Below are positions 46,746 through 55,179 of a stretch of DNA of 64,000 nucleotides, piece after piece. Every line of letters begins with the position of its first letter. The stretch's first letter is position 1. The position numbers and the translations under genes were made by a program. The notes beneath the pieces are model-generated. The model worked only from the letters and a program-made list of their open reading frames with translations. It ran no database searches and had not been told where the DNA came from. The stretch is from Bacteroides sp. (lineage in GTDB: Bacteria; Bacteroidota; Bacteroidia; Bacteroidales; Bacteroidaceae), in assembly GCA_030151885.1 (NCBI GenBank), contig JASLCG010000029.1, forward strand, positions 1 through 64,000, read 5' to 3'.

Positions 46746-46777
46746 CAAAGGTAATACTGTCGCTTTTATTAGATTTG
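46746..46777. promoter_or_regulatory. Divergent promoters of MFS and AraC genes
   Basis: Minus-strand -7 box TACCTTTG (plus-strand CAAAGGTA, 46746-46753) for the MFS gene and plus-strand TAGATTTG (46770-46777) for the AraC gene. They are only 16 bases apart, so binding at one may exclude the other. Confidence 0.5.
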
Positions 46778-46801
46778 CCATTAATTACATCTAAAACGAC
46801 A
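46758..46801. promoter_or_regulatory. Possible operator dyad of the AraC regulator
   Basis: Inverted repeats surround the AraC -7 box. TGTCG at 46758 pairs with CGACA at 46797, and TTAGAT at 46769 with ATCTAA at 46789, the right side being four bases shorter. A regulator bound here would cover both divergent promoters. Confidence 0.4.
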
Positions 46802-46809
46802 ATATATAC

Positions 46810-47589
46810 ATGGAGCAATTGATAGATAATGGAGCAAAATGCCATTTTGTTGATAACATTTCGACAGATGCTTATGTTTGGTTTGAAAATAACTGGCAGC
46901 ATGAGAAATACTCTCATGTACATAGTTTTTATCAACTAACATATGTTGAAGAAGGATATCAGTATTTTCACATAGATCAAAAAGTCTATTTTGTACCACA
47001 GAATCACGTTATTTTGATTCCATCAAACACGTTGCATCGGACTACTTCAGATGCTAAAACTGTTATTTTAAAAGTTTTATTATTTAAGTCTGCTCCTGAA
47101 AAAGATTTTTATAGAGATGTTCAAGTATTCTCGGCTCCTTCTGTATTAAGTGAAATGTTAGCTTATGCTTCAAAATGGAATAAATTAGATGAATCTAATG
47201 AAGAGCAATCAGTATTTTTAAAAGCTGTATTAATTAGTTTACCTCATTTTTACCAAGAAAACAGCTCTTTAGAAATTCCAATTCCTAAAGATCAGCGTTT
47301 AACTCCTGTATGTCACTTCATAAATCAAAACTATAAATATAACTTATCTACAGACGAACTTGCGAATATTGCTAGAATGTCTATTCGTACTTTACAACGT
47401 ACTTTTAAAAGAGAAACAGGGGTAACGTTAAAAAAATATGTACAGTTAATTCGTATTTTAAAAAGTATAGAATTAATAGATACTAATCAATATACTTTTA
47501 CAGAAGTTGCCTATAAAGTAGGTTATAAAAGTTTATCAGCTTTTACGAACTCTTACTTTACTATAATGAAGAGGCATCCTGTTAAGTAA
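46810..47589 (+). CDS. AraC family transcriptional regulator
   Basis: A 259-residue regulator with an N-terminal cupin-like sensor (about 25-110: HVHSFYQLTYVEEGYQYFHIDQKVYFVPQNHVILIPSNTLH, cited here as the HSFYQLTYVEEG segment) and a C-terminal double helix-turn-helix (about 165-259). The latter contains STDELANIARMSIRTLQRTFKRETG and the second helix pair FTEVAYKVGYKSLSAFTNSYF. It is transcribed away from the MFS gene with shared promoters between them, so control of efflux in response to a small molecule is likely; the ligand is not predictable. Confidence 0.92.
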   Translation: MEQLIDNGAKCHFVDNISTDAYVWFENNWQHEKYSHVHSFYQLTYVEEGYQYFHIDQKVYFVPQNHVILIPSNTLHRTTSDAKTVILKVLLFKSAPEKDFYRDVQVFSAPSVLSEMLAYASKWNKLDESNEEQSVFLKAVLISLPHFYQENSSLEIPIPKDQRLTPVCHFINQNYKYNLSTDELANIARMSIRTLQRTFKRETGVTLKKYVQLIRILKSIELIDTNQYTFTEVAYKVGYKSLSAFTNSYFTIMKRHPVK

Positions 47590-47692
47590 AGCTTACCCCC
47601 CCTCCCTATCCTATTATAGTTTAATAGGTTATTGTAATATTTTGGTCTGTTTAACTGTTGTGATTAGATTTTTATACCTTCAAATGCCTCAA

Positions 47693-47728
47693 CCTATATA
47701 TGAAAGTATTCTTTATAACATATATAGG
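47693..47728. promoter_or_regulatory. Long hairpin upstream of korA
   Basis: A perfect 10-bp inverted repeat (47693-47702 with 47719-47728) with a 16-base loop. Flanking ATGC and GCAT extend it over a bulge. There is no T run, so it is not a typical terminator. It lies between the AraC gene and the korA promoter. Confidence 0.45.
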
Positions 47729-47747
47729 GCATTTATAGTCTAAAGAC

Positions 47748-47779
47748 TTTGTTTTATGACTTATTGTTTATGATATTTG
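47748..47779 (+). promoter_or_regulatory. Candidate korAB promoter
   Basis: TTTG (47748-47751), a 20-base gap, then GATATTTG (47772-47779), one mismatch from TAnnTTTG. The start would be near 47786, 50 bases before korA. Confidence 0.5.
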
Positions 47780-47835
47780 TTATAATGCTTTTTAGGCATA
47801 TACTCGTAATAACCTTAAATTAAAACAAAGATATT

Positions 47836-49689
47836 ATGGCAAATGACAAAATGATTAAGGATGTCGATGGTATAGTCATTCGTTTTGCGGGTGACTCTGG
47901 AGATGGTATGCAGCTAGCTGGTACTATTTTTTCTAACATATCGGCCTTTCTAGGTAACGATATAGCTACATTCCCCGACTATCCTGCCGAAATTCGTGCC
48001 CCACAAGGAACTCTTGGTGGAGTTTCTGGATTTCAAGTGCATGTAGGTGCTAATAAAATATATACCAGTGGAGATTTATGCGATGTCTTAATTGCGATGA
48101 ATCCTGCAGCGTTGAAAAAGAATGTAGCTCATTTATCTCGCCATGCAGCAATTATTATTGACTCAGATAGCTTTACTGACAAGGATTTAGAGAAGGCATT
48201 GTTTAAAACAAAAGACCCTTTTAAAGAGCTAGGTCTATCGAATGAAGTAGTTGAGGCTCCAATATCTTCAATGTGTCAAACATCATTAAAAGATTTTGGG
48301 TTTGATAATAAAACGATTTTGAGAAGTAAAAACATGATGGCCTTAGGCTTAGCATGTTGGTTGTTTAATAGACCCTTAGAGCAGGCAGAGGAGTATATAA
48401 AAGACAAGTTTGGTAAAAAACCTGAAATCTGTAAAGCTAATATCCGTGTCTTGAACGATGGTTATAATTATGGACACAATATTCATGCTTCTGTATCAAC
48501 TTATCGTATTGAGCCTAAGATGAAGCAAGAAAAAGGGCACTATATGGATATTAATGGAAATCTTGCTACGGCTTATGGCTTAGTTGCAGGTGCAGAGCAA
48601 GCAAACTTGCAGCTTTTCTTAGGATCTTACCCCATAACCCCTGCTACAGATATTTTACATGAACTAGCTAAGCTTAAAGAGTTAGGTGTTATCACAGTGC
48701 AATGTGAAGATGAAATAGCTGGTTGTGCTAGTGCTGTAGGTGCTTCTTTTGCTGGTAATGTAGGTGTAACAACTACATCTGGACCAGGTGTTTGTTTAAA
48801 GAGTGAGGCTATGAACCTGGCTGTAATGGCAGAGTTACCTTTAGTTGTTGTTGATGTGCAAAGAGGTGGCCCTTCTACAGGGATGCCTACTAAATCGGAG
48901 CAAACTGATTTGCTACAGGCTATGTATGGACGTAATGGGGAGAGTCCTATGGTTGTTGTTGCAGCCTCTTCTACTGTAGATTGCTTTGATGCAGCGTATT
49001 GGGCAGTGAAAGTAGCTCTAGAGCATATGACTCCTGTTGTTTTATTGACAGATGCTTTTGTAGCAAATGGATCTGCAGCTTGGAGAATTCCTAATCTGAA
49101 AGAATACCCAACAATTAAACCTCACACTGTAACTCCAGATATGGTTGGAAAATGGGCTCCATATCTGCGTGAAGAAACAAACAAAGTTAGATATTGGGCA
49201 TATCCTGGCATGGAGGGTTTTGAGCATCGCTTAGGTGGTTTGGAAAAAGATTCTGTGACTGGTGCAATAAGTAGTGACCCAAAGAATCATCAGTTAATGG
49301 TGAATTTAAGGCAAGAAAAAGTAGACTACATAGCAAACTGTATTCCAGAGTTAGAGCTTGAGGGAGATAAAGATGCAGAGTGTTTACTTGTTGGTTGGGG
49401 AAGTACATATGGACATATTTACTCTGCAGCAGAGGAGATGAGAAAACAAGGTAATAAAGTTGCTCAAGCCCACTTTAAATTTATTAATCCATTCCCTAAA
49501 AATACAGAAGAAATACTTCGCAAGTATAAAAAGGTAATTGTTATTGAGCAAAACAGCGGACAGTTAGCTCTCTTATTAAGAGGTAAGTTTAATGGGTTAA
49601 AGGTAGACCAATACAATGAAATAGAAGGTCAGCCATTTAAGGTAAACGAATTGGTGGAAGAATTAACTAAAATAATGGAGGAGAAATAA
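47836..49689 (+). CDS. korA: 2-oxoacid:acceptor oxidoreductase, fused gamma-alpha subunit
   Basis: Large subunit of a CoA-dependent 2-oxoglutarate-type ferredoxin oxidoreductase, 617 residues. The N-terminal gamma domain (about 10-190) has FAGDSGDGMQLAGTIF and DYPAEIRAPQGTLGGVSGFQV. The alpha domain (about 235-600) has GNLATAYGLVAGAEQA, FLGSYPITPATDIL and TTSGPGVCLKSEAMNLA, followed by the conserved VVDVQRGGPSTGMPTKSEQ. It works with korB to interconvert 2-oxoglutarate and succinyl-CoA with ferredoxin; the exact 2-oxoacid is inferred from the two-subunit KorAB form. No ferredoxin-type subunit is encoded nearby. Confidence 0.92.
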   Translation: MANDKMIKDVDGIVIRFAGDSGDGMQLAGTIFSNISAFLGNDIATFPDYPAEIRAPQGTLGGVSGFQVHVGANKIYTSGDLCDVLIAMNPAALKKNVAHLSRHAAIIIDSDSFTDKDLEKALFKTKDPFKELGLSNEVVEAPISSMCQTSLKDFGFDNKTILRSKNMMALGLACWLFNRPLEQAEEYIKDKFGKKPEICKANIRVLNDGYNYGHNIHASVSTYRIEPKMKQEKGHYMDINGNLATAYGLVAGAEQANLQLFLGSYPITPATDILHELAKLKELGVITVQCEDEIAGCASAVGASFAGNVGVTTTSGPGVCLKSEAMNLAVMAELPLVVVDVQRGGPSTGMPTKSEQTDLLQAMYGRNGESPMVVVAASSTVDCFDAAYWAVKVALEHMTPVVLLTDAFVANGSAAWRIPNLKEYPTIKPHTVTPDMVGKWAPYLREETNKVRYWAYPGMEGFEHRLGGLEKDSVTGAISSDPKNHQLMVNLRQEKVDYIANCIPELELEGDKDAECLLVGWGSTYGHIYSAAEEMRKQGNKVAQAHFKFINPFPKNTEEILRKYKKVIVIEQNSGQLALLLRGKFNGLKVDQYNEIEGQPFKVNELVEELTKIMEEK

Positions 49690-49690
49690 C

Positions 49691-50704
49691 ATGACAAATC
49701 TAGTATATAAAGCTGCAGATTTTAAGAACCCACAAAAAGTACGTTGGTGTCCTGGATGTGGAGATTATGCATTGTTGAACTCTTTACATAAAGCTATGGC
49801 AGAGTTGGGAGTTCCCCCACATAAAACAGCTGTAATTTCTGGTATTGGTTGTTCTTCTAGACTTCCTTACTATATGGGTACTTACGGTTTCCATACTATA
49901 CATGGGCGTGCAGCAGCAATTGCTACAGGAGTAAAAGTGGCTAATCCTGATTTATCTGTATGGCAAATCTCTGGCGATGGTGATGCTTTAGCTATTGGTG
50001 GAAACCATTTTATACATGCCATTCGTCGTAATGTTAATATCAATATCGTTTTATTAAATAATAGAATATACGGGTTAACAAAAGGGCAGTACTCTCCTAC
50101 TTCTCCTAGAGGATTTGTTTCAAAATCTTCTCCATATGGAACGATTGAAGACCCATTTAGACCAGCAGAGTTGGTTTTTGGTGCAAGAGGGCGTTTCTTT
50201 GCTAGATGTGTTGACGTAGATGGACCTACATCTGTAGATGTGTTATTGAAAGCAGCAAAACACAAAGGAGCATCTGTGGTAGAGGTACTACAGAACTGTG
50301 TAATATTTAATAATGGCTCTCAATCTTTTGTTGCTACTAAAGATAATAGAGCTAAAAATGCAATCTTTTTAGAGCATGGAAAACCAATGCTATATGGTCC
50401 TGAAAACGAGTATGGGCTAGTTCAAGATGGCTTTAGTATTAAGTCTGTAAAACTTGGAGAAAACGGTTATACTATAGATGATGTGCTTATACATGATGCA
50501 CATTGCATTGATAAAACGCTTCAAATGAAATTAGCTTATATGGATGGTACAGATCTGCCTGTAGCTTTTGGTGTAATCAGAGATATAACAGCACCATGTT
50601 ATGACGACTGTATTTATGAGCAAATTGAGGCTGTTAAAGCTAAAAAGAAATCAAGAACAATAACTGATGTAATGTTAAGTAATAATACTTGGGAAGTAAA
50701 ATAA
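49691..50704 (+). CDS. korB: 2-oxoacid:ferredoxin oxidoreductase beta subunit
   Basis: The thiamine-diphosphate-binding subunit, 337 residues. The N-terminal WCPGCGDYALL (about 18-28) carries the conserved cysteines near the iron-sulfur cluster. The TPP signature begins GDGDALAIGGNHFIHAIRRN and ends at NIVLLNNRIYGLT (about 96-130). The second domain has EVLQNCVIFNNG. It begins one base after korA; a GGAGGAG run at the korA end gives an unusually good ribosome binding site for this phylum, though those bases also encode MEEK. A perfect terminator follows. Confidence 0.93.
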   Translation: MTNLVYKAADFKNPQKVRWCPGCGDYALLNSLHKAMAELGVPPHKTAVISGIGCSSRLPYYMGTYGFHTIHGRAAAIATGVKVANPDLSVWQISGDGDALAIGGNHFIHAIRRNVNINIVLLNNRIYGLTKGQYSPTSPRGFVSKSSPYGTIEDPFRPAELVFGARGRFFARCVDVDGPTSVDVLLKAAKHKGASVVEVLQNCVIFNNGSQSFVATKDNRAKNAIFLEHGKPMLYGPENEYGLVQDGFSIKSVKLGENGYTIDDVLIHDAHCIDKTLQMKLAYMDGTDLPVAFGVIRDITAPCYDDCIYEQIEAVKAKKKSRTITDVMLSNNTWEVK

Positions 50705-50720
50705 CAGTAATTTGAACTAT

Positions 50721-50766
50721 AATAAATGAGGGGTAGTTAGCTATAGCTAACTACCCCTCATTTATT
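50721..50766. terminator. Bidirectional terminator between korB and comF
   Basis: A 46-base perfect palindrome (23 bp per arm; the central bases form the loop), with AT-rich ends, between the convergent stop codons of korB and comF. Confidence 0.92.
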
Positions 50767-50770
50767 ATGG

Positions 50771-51460
50771 TTATTTACTAGCGCAAATAGACATAATAGA
50801 TATTTTAATACCAGGAGTATCAAGCAGTTCCTCTGCACAAGCCATAATAGTAGCACCTGTAGTAATAACATCATCTACTAACAATATGTGTTTATTTATG
50901 AATTTACTATGATCGGTAACCTTGAAGCTTTTAAGAGGGTTAAGATGCCGCTCATATCCACTTTTACTGGTTTGTGACTGTGTTGCAGTCTCTTTAATAA
51001 TTGATGTTGTATCGATTGGAATATTAGTTGCTAAGTTAATTCCTACGGCTATTTGTTCTGCCTGATTATAACCTCTCTGTTTTAGTCTGTCCTTATGCAC
51101 AGGTATTGGAACGATAAAATCTATATCATTAAAAAAGAGACTCTTCAACTCTTGATTTGCCAACATTTCTCCTAAATATTGTGCTAATAAGGGCTGATTC
51201 TCATATTTTATAGCATGTATTAGGTGTGCATAGTCGGAACCTTTATTATAATACCAAAGTGTAGAGCTTCTTTGGATAGGAATAATACCCCAAAATAGGG
51301 TTTCTATGTGGTGTTGCATTTCGGCTCTAATGATAGGAGCTTTACAAAGGCAAGCTGTACAAATGTACTTTTCTTGATTTAGTAGAGCTTCTTTACACAC
51401 AAAGCATAATGGTGGATAGAAAAAGTGGATAAGCGATGCGAAATACTTTTTTAATTTCAT
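50771..51460 (-). CDS. ComF family phosphoribosyltransferase-like protein
   Basis: A 229-residue protein with an N-terminal zinc ribbon (C19, C22, C34, C37) and a C-terminal type I phosphoribosyltransferase domain. That domain contains IPVHKDRLKQRGYNQAEQIA and the PRPP motif HILLVDDVITTGATIMACAE (about 191-210). ComF proteins support DNA uptake in naturally competent bacteria, yet they are also common in non-competent ones, so no competence claim is made. It is divergent from the NUDIX gene. Confidence 0.9.
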   Translation of the reverse strand: MKLKKYFASLIHFFYPPLCFVCKEALLNQEKYICTACLCKAPIIRAEMQHHIETLFWGIIPIQRSSTLWYYNKGSDYAHLIHAIKYENQPLLAQYLGEMLANQELKSLFFNDIDFIVPIPVHKDRLKQRGYNQAEQIAVGINLATNIPIDTTSIIKETATQSQTSKSGYERHLNPLKSFKVTDHSKFINKHILLVDDVITTGATIMACAEELLDTPGIKISIMSICASK

Positions 51461-51586
51461 AGTTGTTTTGTAGGTTTTAAAGTCAAGGTGGTAGGATATT
51501 ATATTATATCATTAATTTATATTATTATACGAATGTAAAGCTTTATGGTATAATTTACTATTTTTGTTTATCACAAATATATTGAT

Positions 51587-52114
51587 ATGAATCATCCATT
51601 AGCATTATTCAGATATTGCCCTAAATGTGGGTCCGAAAGATTTATTGTAAACAATGAAAAATCTAAAGAATGTTTAGATTGTAACTTTACTTATTACTTT
51701 AATCCATCGGCTGCAACAGTTGCAGTTATTATGAATGAGAGAGGACAACTTTTAGTGTGTAGAAGAGCTAATAATCCTGCAAAGGGAACTCTTGATCTAC
51801 CTGGTGGATTTGTAGATATGTATGAAACAGGAGAAGAAGCAGTAAAAAGAGAGGTATATGAAGAGACTAATCTGCAAGTAGAAAAATCTGAATTCTTGTT
51901 TTCACTGCCTAACTTATATTTGTATAGTGGCTTTTTAGTCCATACATTGGACTTGTTTTATTTGTGTAAAGTGAAAAATAGTAATAATCCAATAGGGCGA
52001 GACGATATATCTGAGTCTTTTTTTATCTCTAAAGAAGAGATTCAAATAGATGATTTTGGATTAGATTCTATTAAAAAAGGACTTTCGATACTAAAAGATA
52101 AAAACATTTTGTAA
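51587..52114 (+). CDS. NUDIX hydrolase with N-terminal zinc ribbon
   Basis: A 175-residue protein. The zinc ribbon uses C11, C14, C29 and C32. The Nudix box runs from G74 to L96 (G, five residues, E80, seven residues, then R88-E89-V-Y-E92-E93-T-N-L), matching the consensus with Asn replacing the usual last Gly. It resembles the NudC/ADP-ribose type layout in having a preceding zinc ribbon. The substrate, a nucleoside diphosphate derivative, is not predictable. A TATTTTTG box at 51559-51566 is a candidate promoter. Confidence 0.88.
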   Translation: MNHPLALFRYCPKCGSERFIVNNEKSKECLDCNFTYYFNPSAATVAVIMNERGQLLVCRRANNPAKGTLDLPGGFVDMYETGEEAVKREVYEETNLQVEKSEFLFSLPNLYLYSGFLVHTLDLFYLCKVKNSNNPIGRDDISESFFISKEEIQIDDFGLDSIKKGLSILKDKNIL

Positions 52115-52158
52115 ATAAATTGTTCTAATAGTAATATAATAGGTAATAAATTATACTT

Positions 52159-55100
52159 ATGAGTAAAAGAATAATAAAAGGGGTTTGTGCTATTCTATGT
52201 AGTGTGCCTTTGGCTTTAGGAGCTCAAACTAGTACTAATATAACTAGTTTGGATAGGCTGTACAAAGAAGGACAAGCTTTATTTGTAACAGAAAACTATG
52301 CAGCTTCAATACCATCTCTTGAGGCTTTTATAAAGAAAAACAAAGACTTAACCCTTAAGCAAGAGGCTGAGTATATGTTAGTAGTGGCTAACTATAAGTT
52401 GAAGTCCAATAATAGAATTGAGACCTTACTGAGCTACTTGGAAGAGAATCCAGATTCACCACATATAAATGAGGTTAATAGTCTTTTAGCCTCGGCCTAT
52501 TTCTTTAATGAGAACTATGAAAATGCTATTGCTTATTATAATGGTGTTGACTTTGATCTTTTATCAAAAGCTGATGCAGAAGATAATGTTTACCGTTACG
52601 CTATAAGTAATTTAAAGACTGGTAACCATAGCCTTGCAGCAACATGGTTTGATATATTACAATATAAAAGCAAGAAGTACGGAAAAGATAGTCAATACTA
52701 TATGTCTTATATTAGATATATGGAGGCTGATTATGGTGAGGCTCTTAAAGGGTTTTTAAACTTACAAGAAGATATTAAGTATGGGAGCTTGGTTCCTTAC
52801 TATATTGCCTCTTGTTACTACTTTCAAGGGGAATATCAAAAGGCTTCGAATGTTGCAGAAAATTACTTGTTAAGTAATACGTATGGAAAGCAGAGACTTG
52901 AAATGAATAGAATTTTAGCTGAGTCTAGCTTTGCGCTTAACCAGTTTGAAAAGGCAATTAAAAACTTTAACATTTGCCTAGACAATGGTAAGGCTTTAAA
53001 TAGGTCTGCTATGTATAAACTAGGAATGTCTTATTACAAGCTTGGTATTTATAGTAAGGCTGTTAATGCTTTTGGAGATGCTGCTAATGGTAATGATGAG
53101 TTAAGTCAAAATGCTTACTTACATTTAGGGTTATCTTATCTAAATCTATCGGATAGAACAAATGCTCGAATGGCTTTCCAACAGGCTGCTTCTATGAATG
53201 GTAATGATAAAGTTAGAGAAAAAGCGCTTTATAATTATGCTTTAAATGTACATGAAACATCATTCTCTGCTTTTGGTGAATCGGTTAATGCTTTTGAACG
53301 ATTTATAGAGGAGTATCCAAACTCTGTATATATTGATAAAGTAAGCGACTATTTGGCTGAATTGTATATGAGTACAAGAAGCTATGATGCAGCTTTGAAG
53401 AGTATAAATAGAATTTCAAATCCATCAAGGCGTATTCTTGAAGCTAAACAAAAGATACTATTCCAGTTAGGAACAGAGTCTTTTGCTAATCAAGACTATT
53501 ATCAAGCAATTGATTTCTTCTCTAAATCATTAGGCCTAGGTCAATATAATAGAGAAACTCGTGCTGAGGCTGCTTACTGGAGAGGAGAATCATATTATAA
53601 ATTAGGGAAGGATGTTGAGGCTACTCGAAATTTTAGAGACTACCTTTCTCTAACACCTAGAAAGTCGGGGGAAATGTATGCATTGGCTTTCTATAACTTA
53701 GGATATATTTCGTTTAACAATAAAAAATATGAGGAGGCTGAGTCTCTATTTGCTACTTATACAGAACATGAAACAGGAGCAAACAGGTTAGCTCTAGCAG
53801 ATGCATTTAATAGACGTGGAGATTGTTATTTGCAAAAAAGAGCTTTTGTTCAAGCTAGAGGTAATTATACTAGAGCATTAAATACAGATGCTGCTGTAGG
53901 AGATTATTCTCTTTATCAGTTAGCATTAGTTGCAGGCTTGCAAAAACAATATGCTGATAAAATTAATATTGTTAATAGACTTGTAAATGAGTACCCAACA
54001 TCGCCATATGTGGCTCAATCTCAATATGAAGAGGGTAGAGCTTATGTACAGCTTAGACAAAACAATAAAGCTATAGATGCTTTTAATAGACTAATTTCTA
54101 ATGCTCCTAATAGTCCGTATAGCAGAAAGGCTGCTGCAGAAATAGGACTTCTATATTATCAGTCTGGAAATTACAATGAGGCTATTAGAACTTATAAAGA
54201 GGTATTGCAAAAGTATCCTGGTAGTGATGAGGCTAAGATGGCAATGAAAGATTTAAAATCTCTTTATGTTGATTTGAATAGAGTTGATGAGTTTGCTACG
54301 TTAGCATCTTCTGTTCCGGGTGGAATAAAATTACAACCAACAGAACAAGATTCATTAACTTATATTGCTGCAGAAAAACGCTATATGAGTAAACAAAACG
54401 AGGAGGCAGAAGCTAGCTTTGAACGATACCTTGCAAGTTACCCTAACGGAGCATTTAGTCTTAATGCACATTATTATTTATCAGTGTTAAATAAGCAGAA
54501 GCAACATAATGAGAAAGTATTAATACACACAAGTGAGTTATTGAAATATCCAGATAATCCCTACTATGAGGAGGGGTTAGTAATGCAAACAGAGCTTGTA
54601 TATGCAAATCAAGATTATGCAAAAGCATTAGACTTATTTAGAAAGCTTGAAGCTAAAACAACTTCTAATGAGCGATTAGAATATGCATTAGTAGGTCGAT
54701 TGCATTCTGCTGTATATCTAAAAGATGTATCGGAAGTGATTGATGCAGCTACAGGAGTTCTAAATATAAGTAAGTTAACCCCAGAGTTAAAGAATGAAGC
54801 ATTGTACTACCGTGGAAAATCTTATTTAGCTCAAAACAATGTTACAAGTGCTTTGAAAGACCTAAAAGAGGTGTCGTTAGATACTAGAACTCTTTATGGT
54901 GCTGAAGCTAAATTCTTGGTGGCTGATATTTACTTTAATAGCAAAAAATATGATAGTGCAGAGAAAGAGCTTGTGCAGTTTATAGAGCAAAGTACGCCAC
55001 ACGCATATTGGTTAGCTAAAGGTTTTATCTTACTTTCTGATGTGTATGCAGCACAGGGTAGAGATTTAGAAGCTAGACAATATTTATTAAGCTTACAGCA

Positions 55101-55179
55101 AAATTATCAGGCTGAAGATGAAATTGCAGGAATGATTACTGAGCGCTTAGCGAAACTTAAAACAGAAGTAGAAGAATGA
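52159..55179 (+). CDS. Exported tetratricopeptide-repeat protein
   Basis: A 1006-residue protein with a signal peptide (MSKRIIKGVCAILCSVPLALG, cleavage about 22) and TPR or Sel1-like helical repeats along nearly its whole length (for instance AMYKLGMSYYKLGIYSKAVNAF, AYWRGESYYKLGKDVEATRNF and AEIGLLYYQSGNYNEAIRTY). The pattern suits a long superhelical scaffold in the periplasm. It overlaps by four bases the following gene for an outer-membrane barrel. Such TPR/barrel pairs are common in Bacteroidetes, and a joint role in envelope function is inferred. Confidence 0.85.
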   Translation: MSKRIIKGVCAILCSVPLALGAQTSTNITSLDRLYKEGQALFVTENYAASIPSLEAFIKKNKDLTLKQEAEYMLVVANYKLKSNNRIETLLSYLEENPDSPHINEVNSLLASAYFFNENYENAIAYYNGVDFDLLSKADAEDNVYRYAISNLKTGNHSLAATWFDILQYKSKKYGKDSQYYMSYIRYMEADYGEALKGFLNLQEDIKYGSLVPYYIASCYYFQGEYQKASNVAENYLLSNTYGKQRLEMNRILAESSFALNQFEKAIKNFNICLDNGKALNRSAMYKLGMSYYKLGIYSKAVNAFGDAANGNDELSQNAYLHLGLSYLNLSDRTNARMAFQQAASMNGNDKVREKALYNYALNVHETSFSAFGESVNAFERFIEEYPNSVYIDKVSDYLAELYMSTRSYDAALKSINRISNPSRRILEAKQKILFQLGTESFANQDYYQAIDFFSKSLGLGQYNRETRAEAAYWRGESYYKLGKDVEATRNFRDYLSLTPRKSGEMYALAFYNLGYISFNNKKYEEAESLFATYTEHETGANRLALADAFNRRGDCYLQKRAFVQARGNYTRALNTDAAVGDYSLYQLALVAGLQKQYADKINIVNRLVNEYPTSPYVAQSQYEEGRAYVQLRQNNKAIDAFNRLISNAPNSPYSRKAAAEIGLLYYQSGNYNEAIRTYKEVLQKYPGSDEAKMAMKDLKSLYVDLNRVDEFATLASSVPGGIKLQPTEQDSLTYIAAEKRYMSKQNEEAEASFERYLASYPNGAFSLNAHYYLSVLNKQKQHNEKVLIHTSELLKYPDNPYYEEGLVMQTELVYANQDYAKALDLFRKLEAKTTSNERLEYALVGRLHSAVYLKDVSEVIDAATGVLNISKLTPELKNEALYYRGKSYLAQNNVTSALKDLKEVSLDTRTLYGAEAKFLVADIYFNSKKYDSAEKELVQFIEQSTPHAYWLAKGFILLSDVYAAQGRDLEARQYLLSLQQNYQAEDEIAGMITERLAKLKTEVEE

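Noticed and set aside
50771..51460. ComF as evidence for DNA uptake linked to the nuclease operon
   Set aside because: ComF-like proteins are widespread in non-competent bacteria and no other competence gene is in the window.
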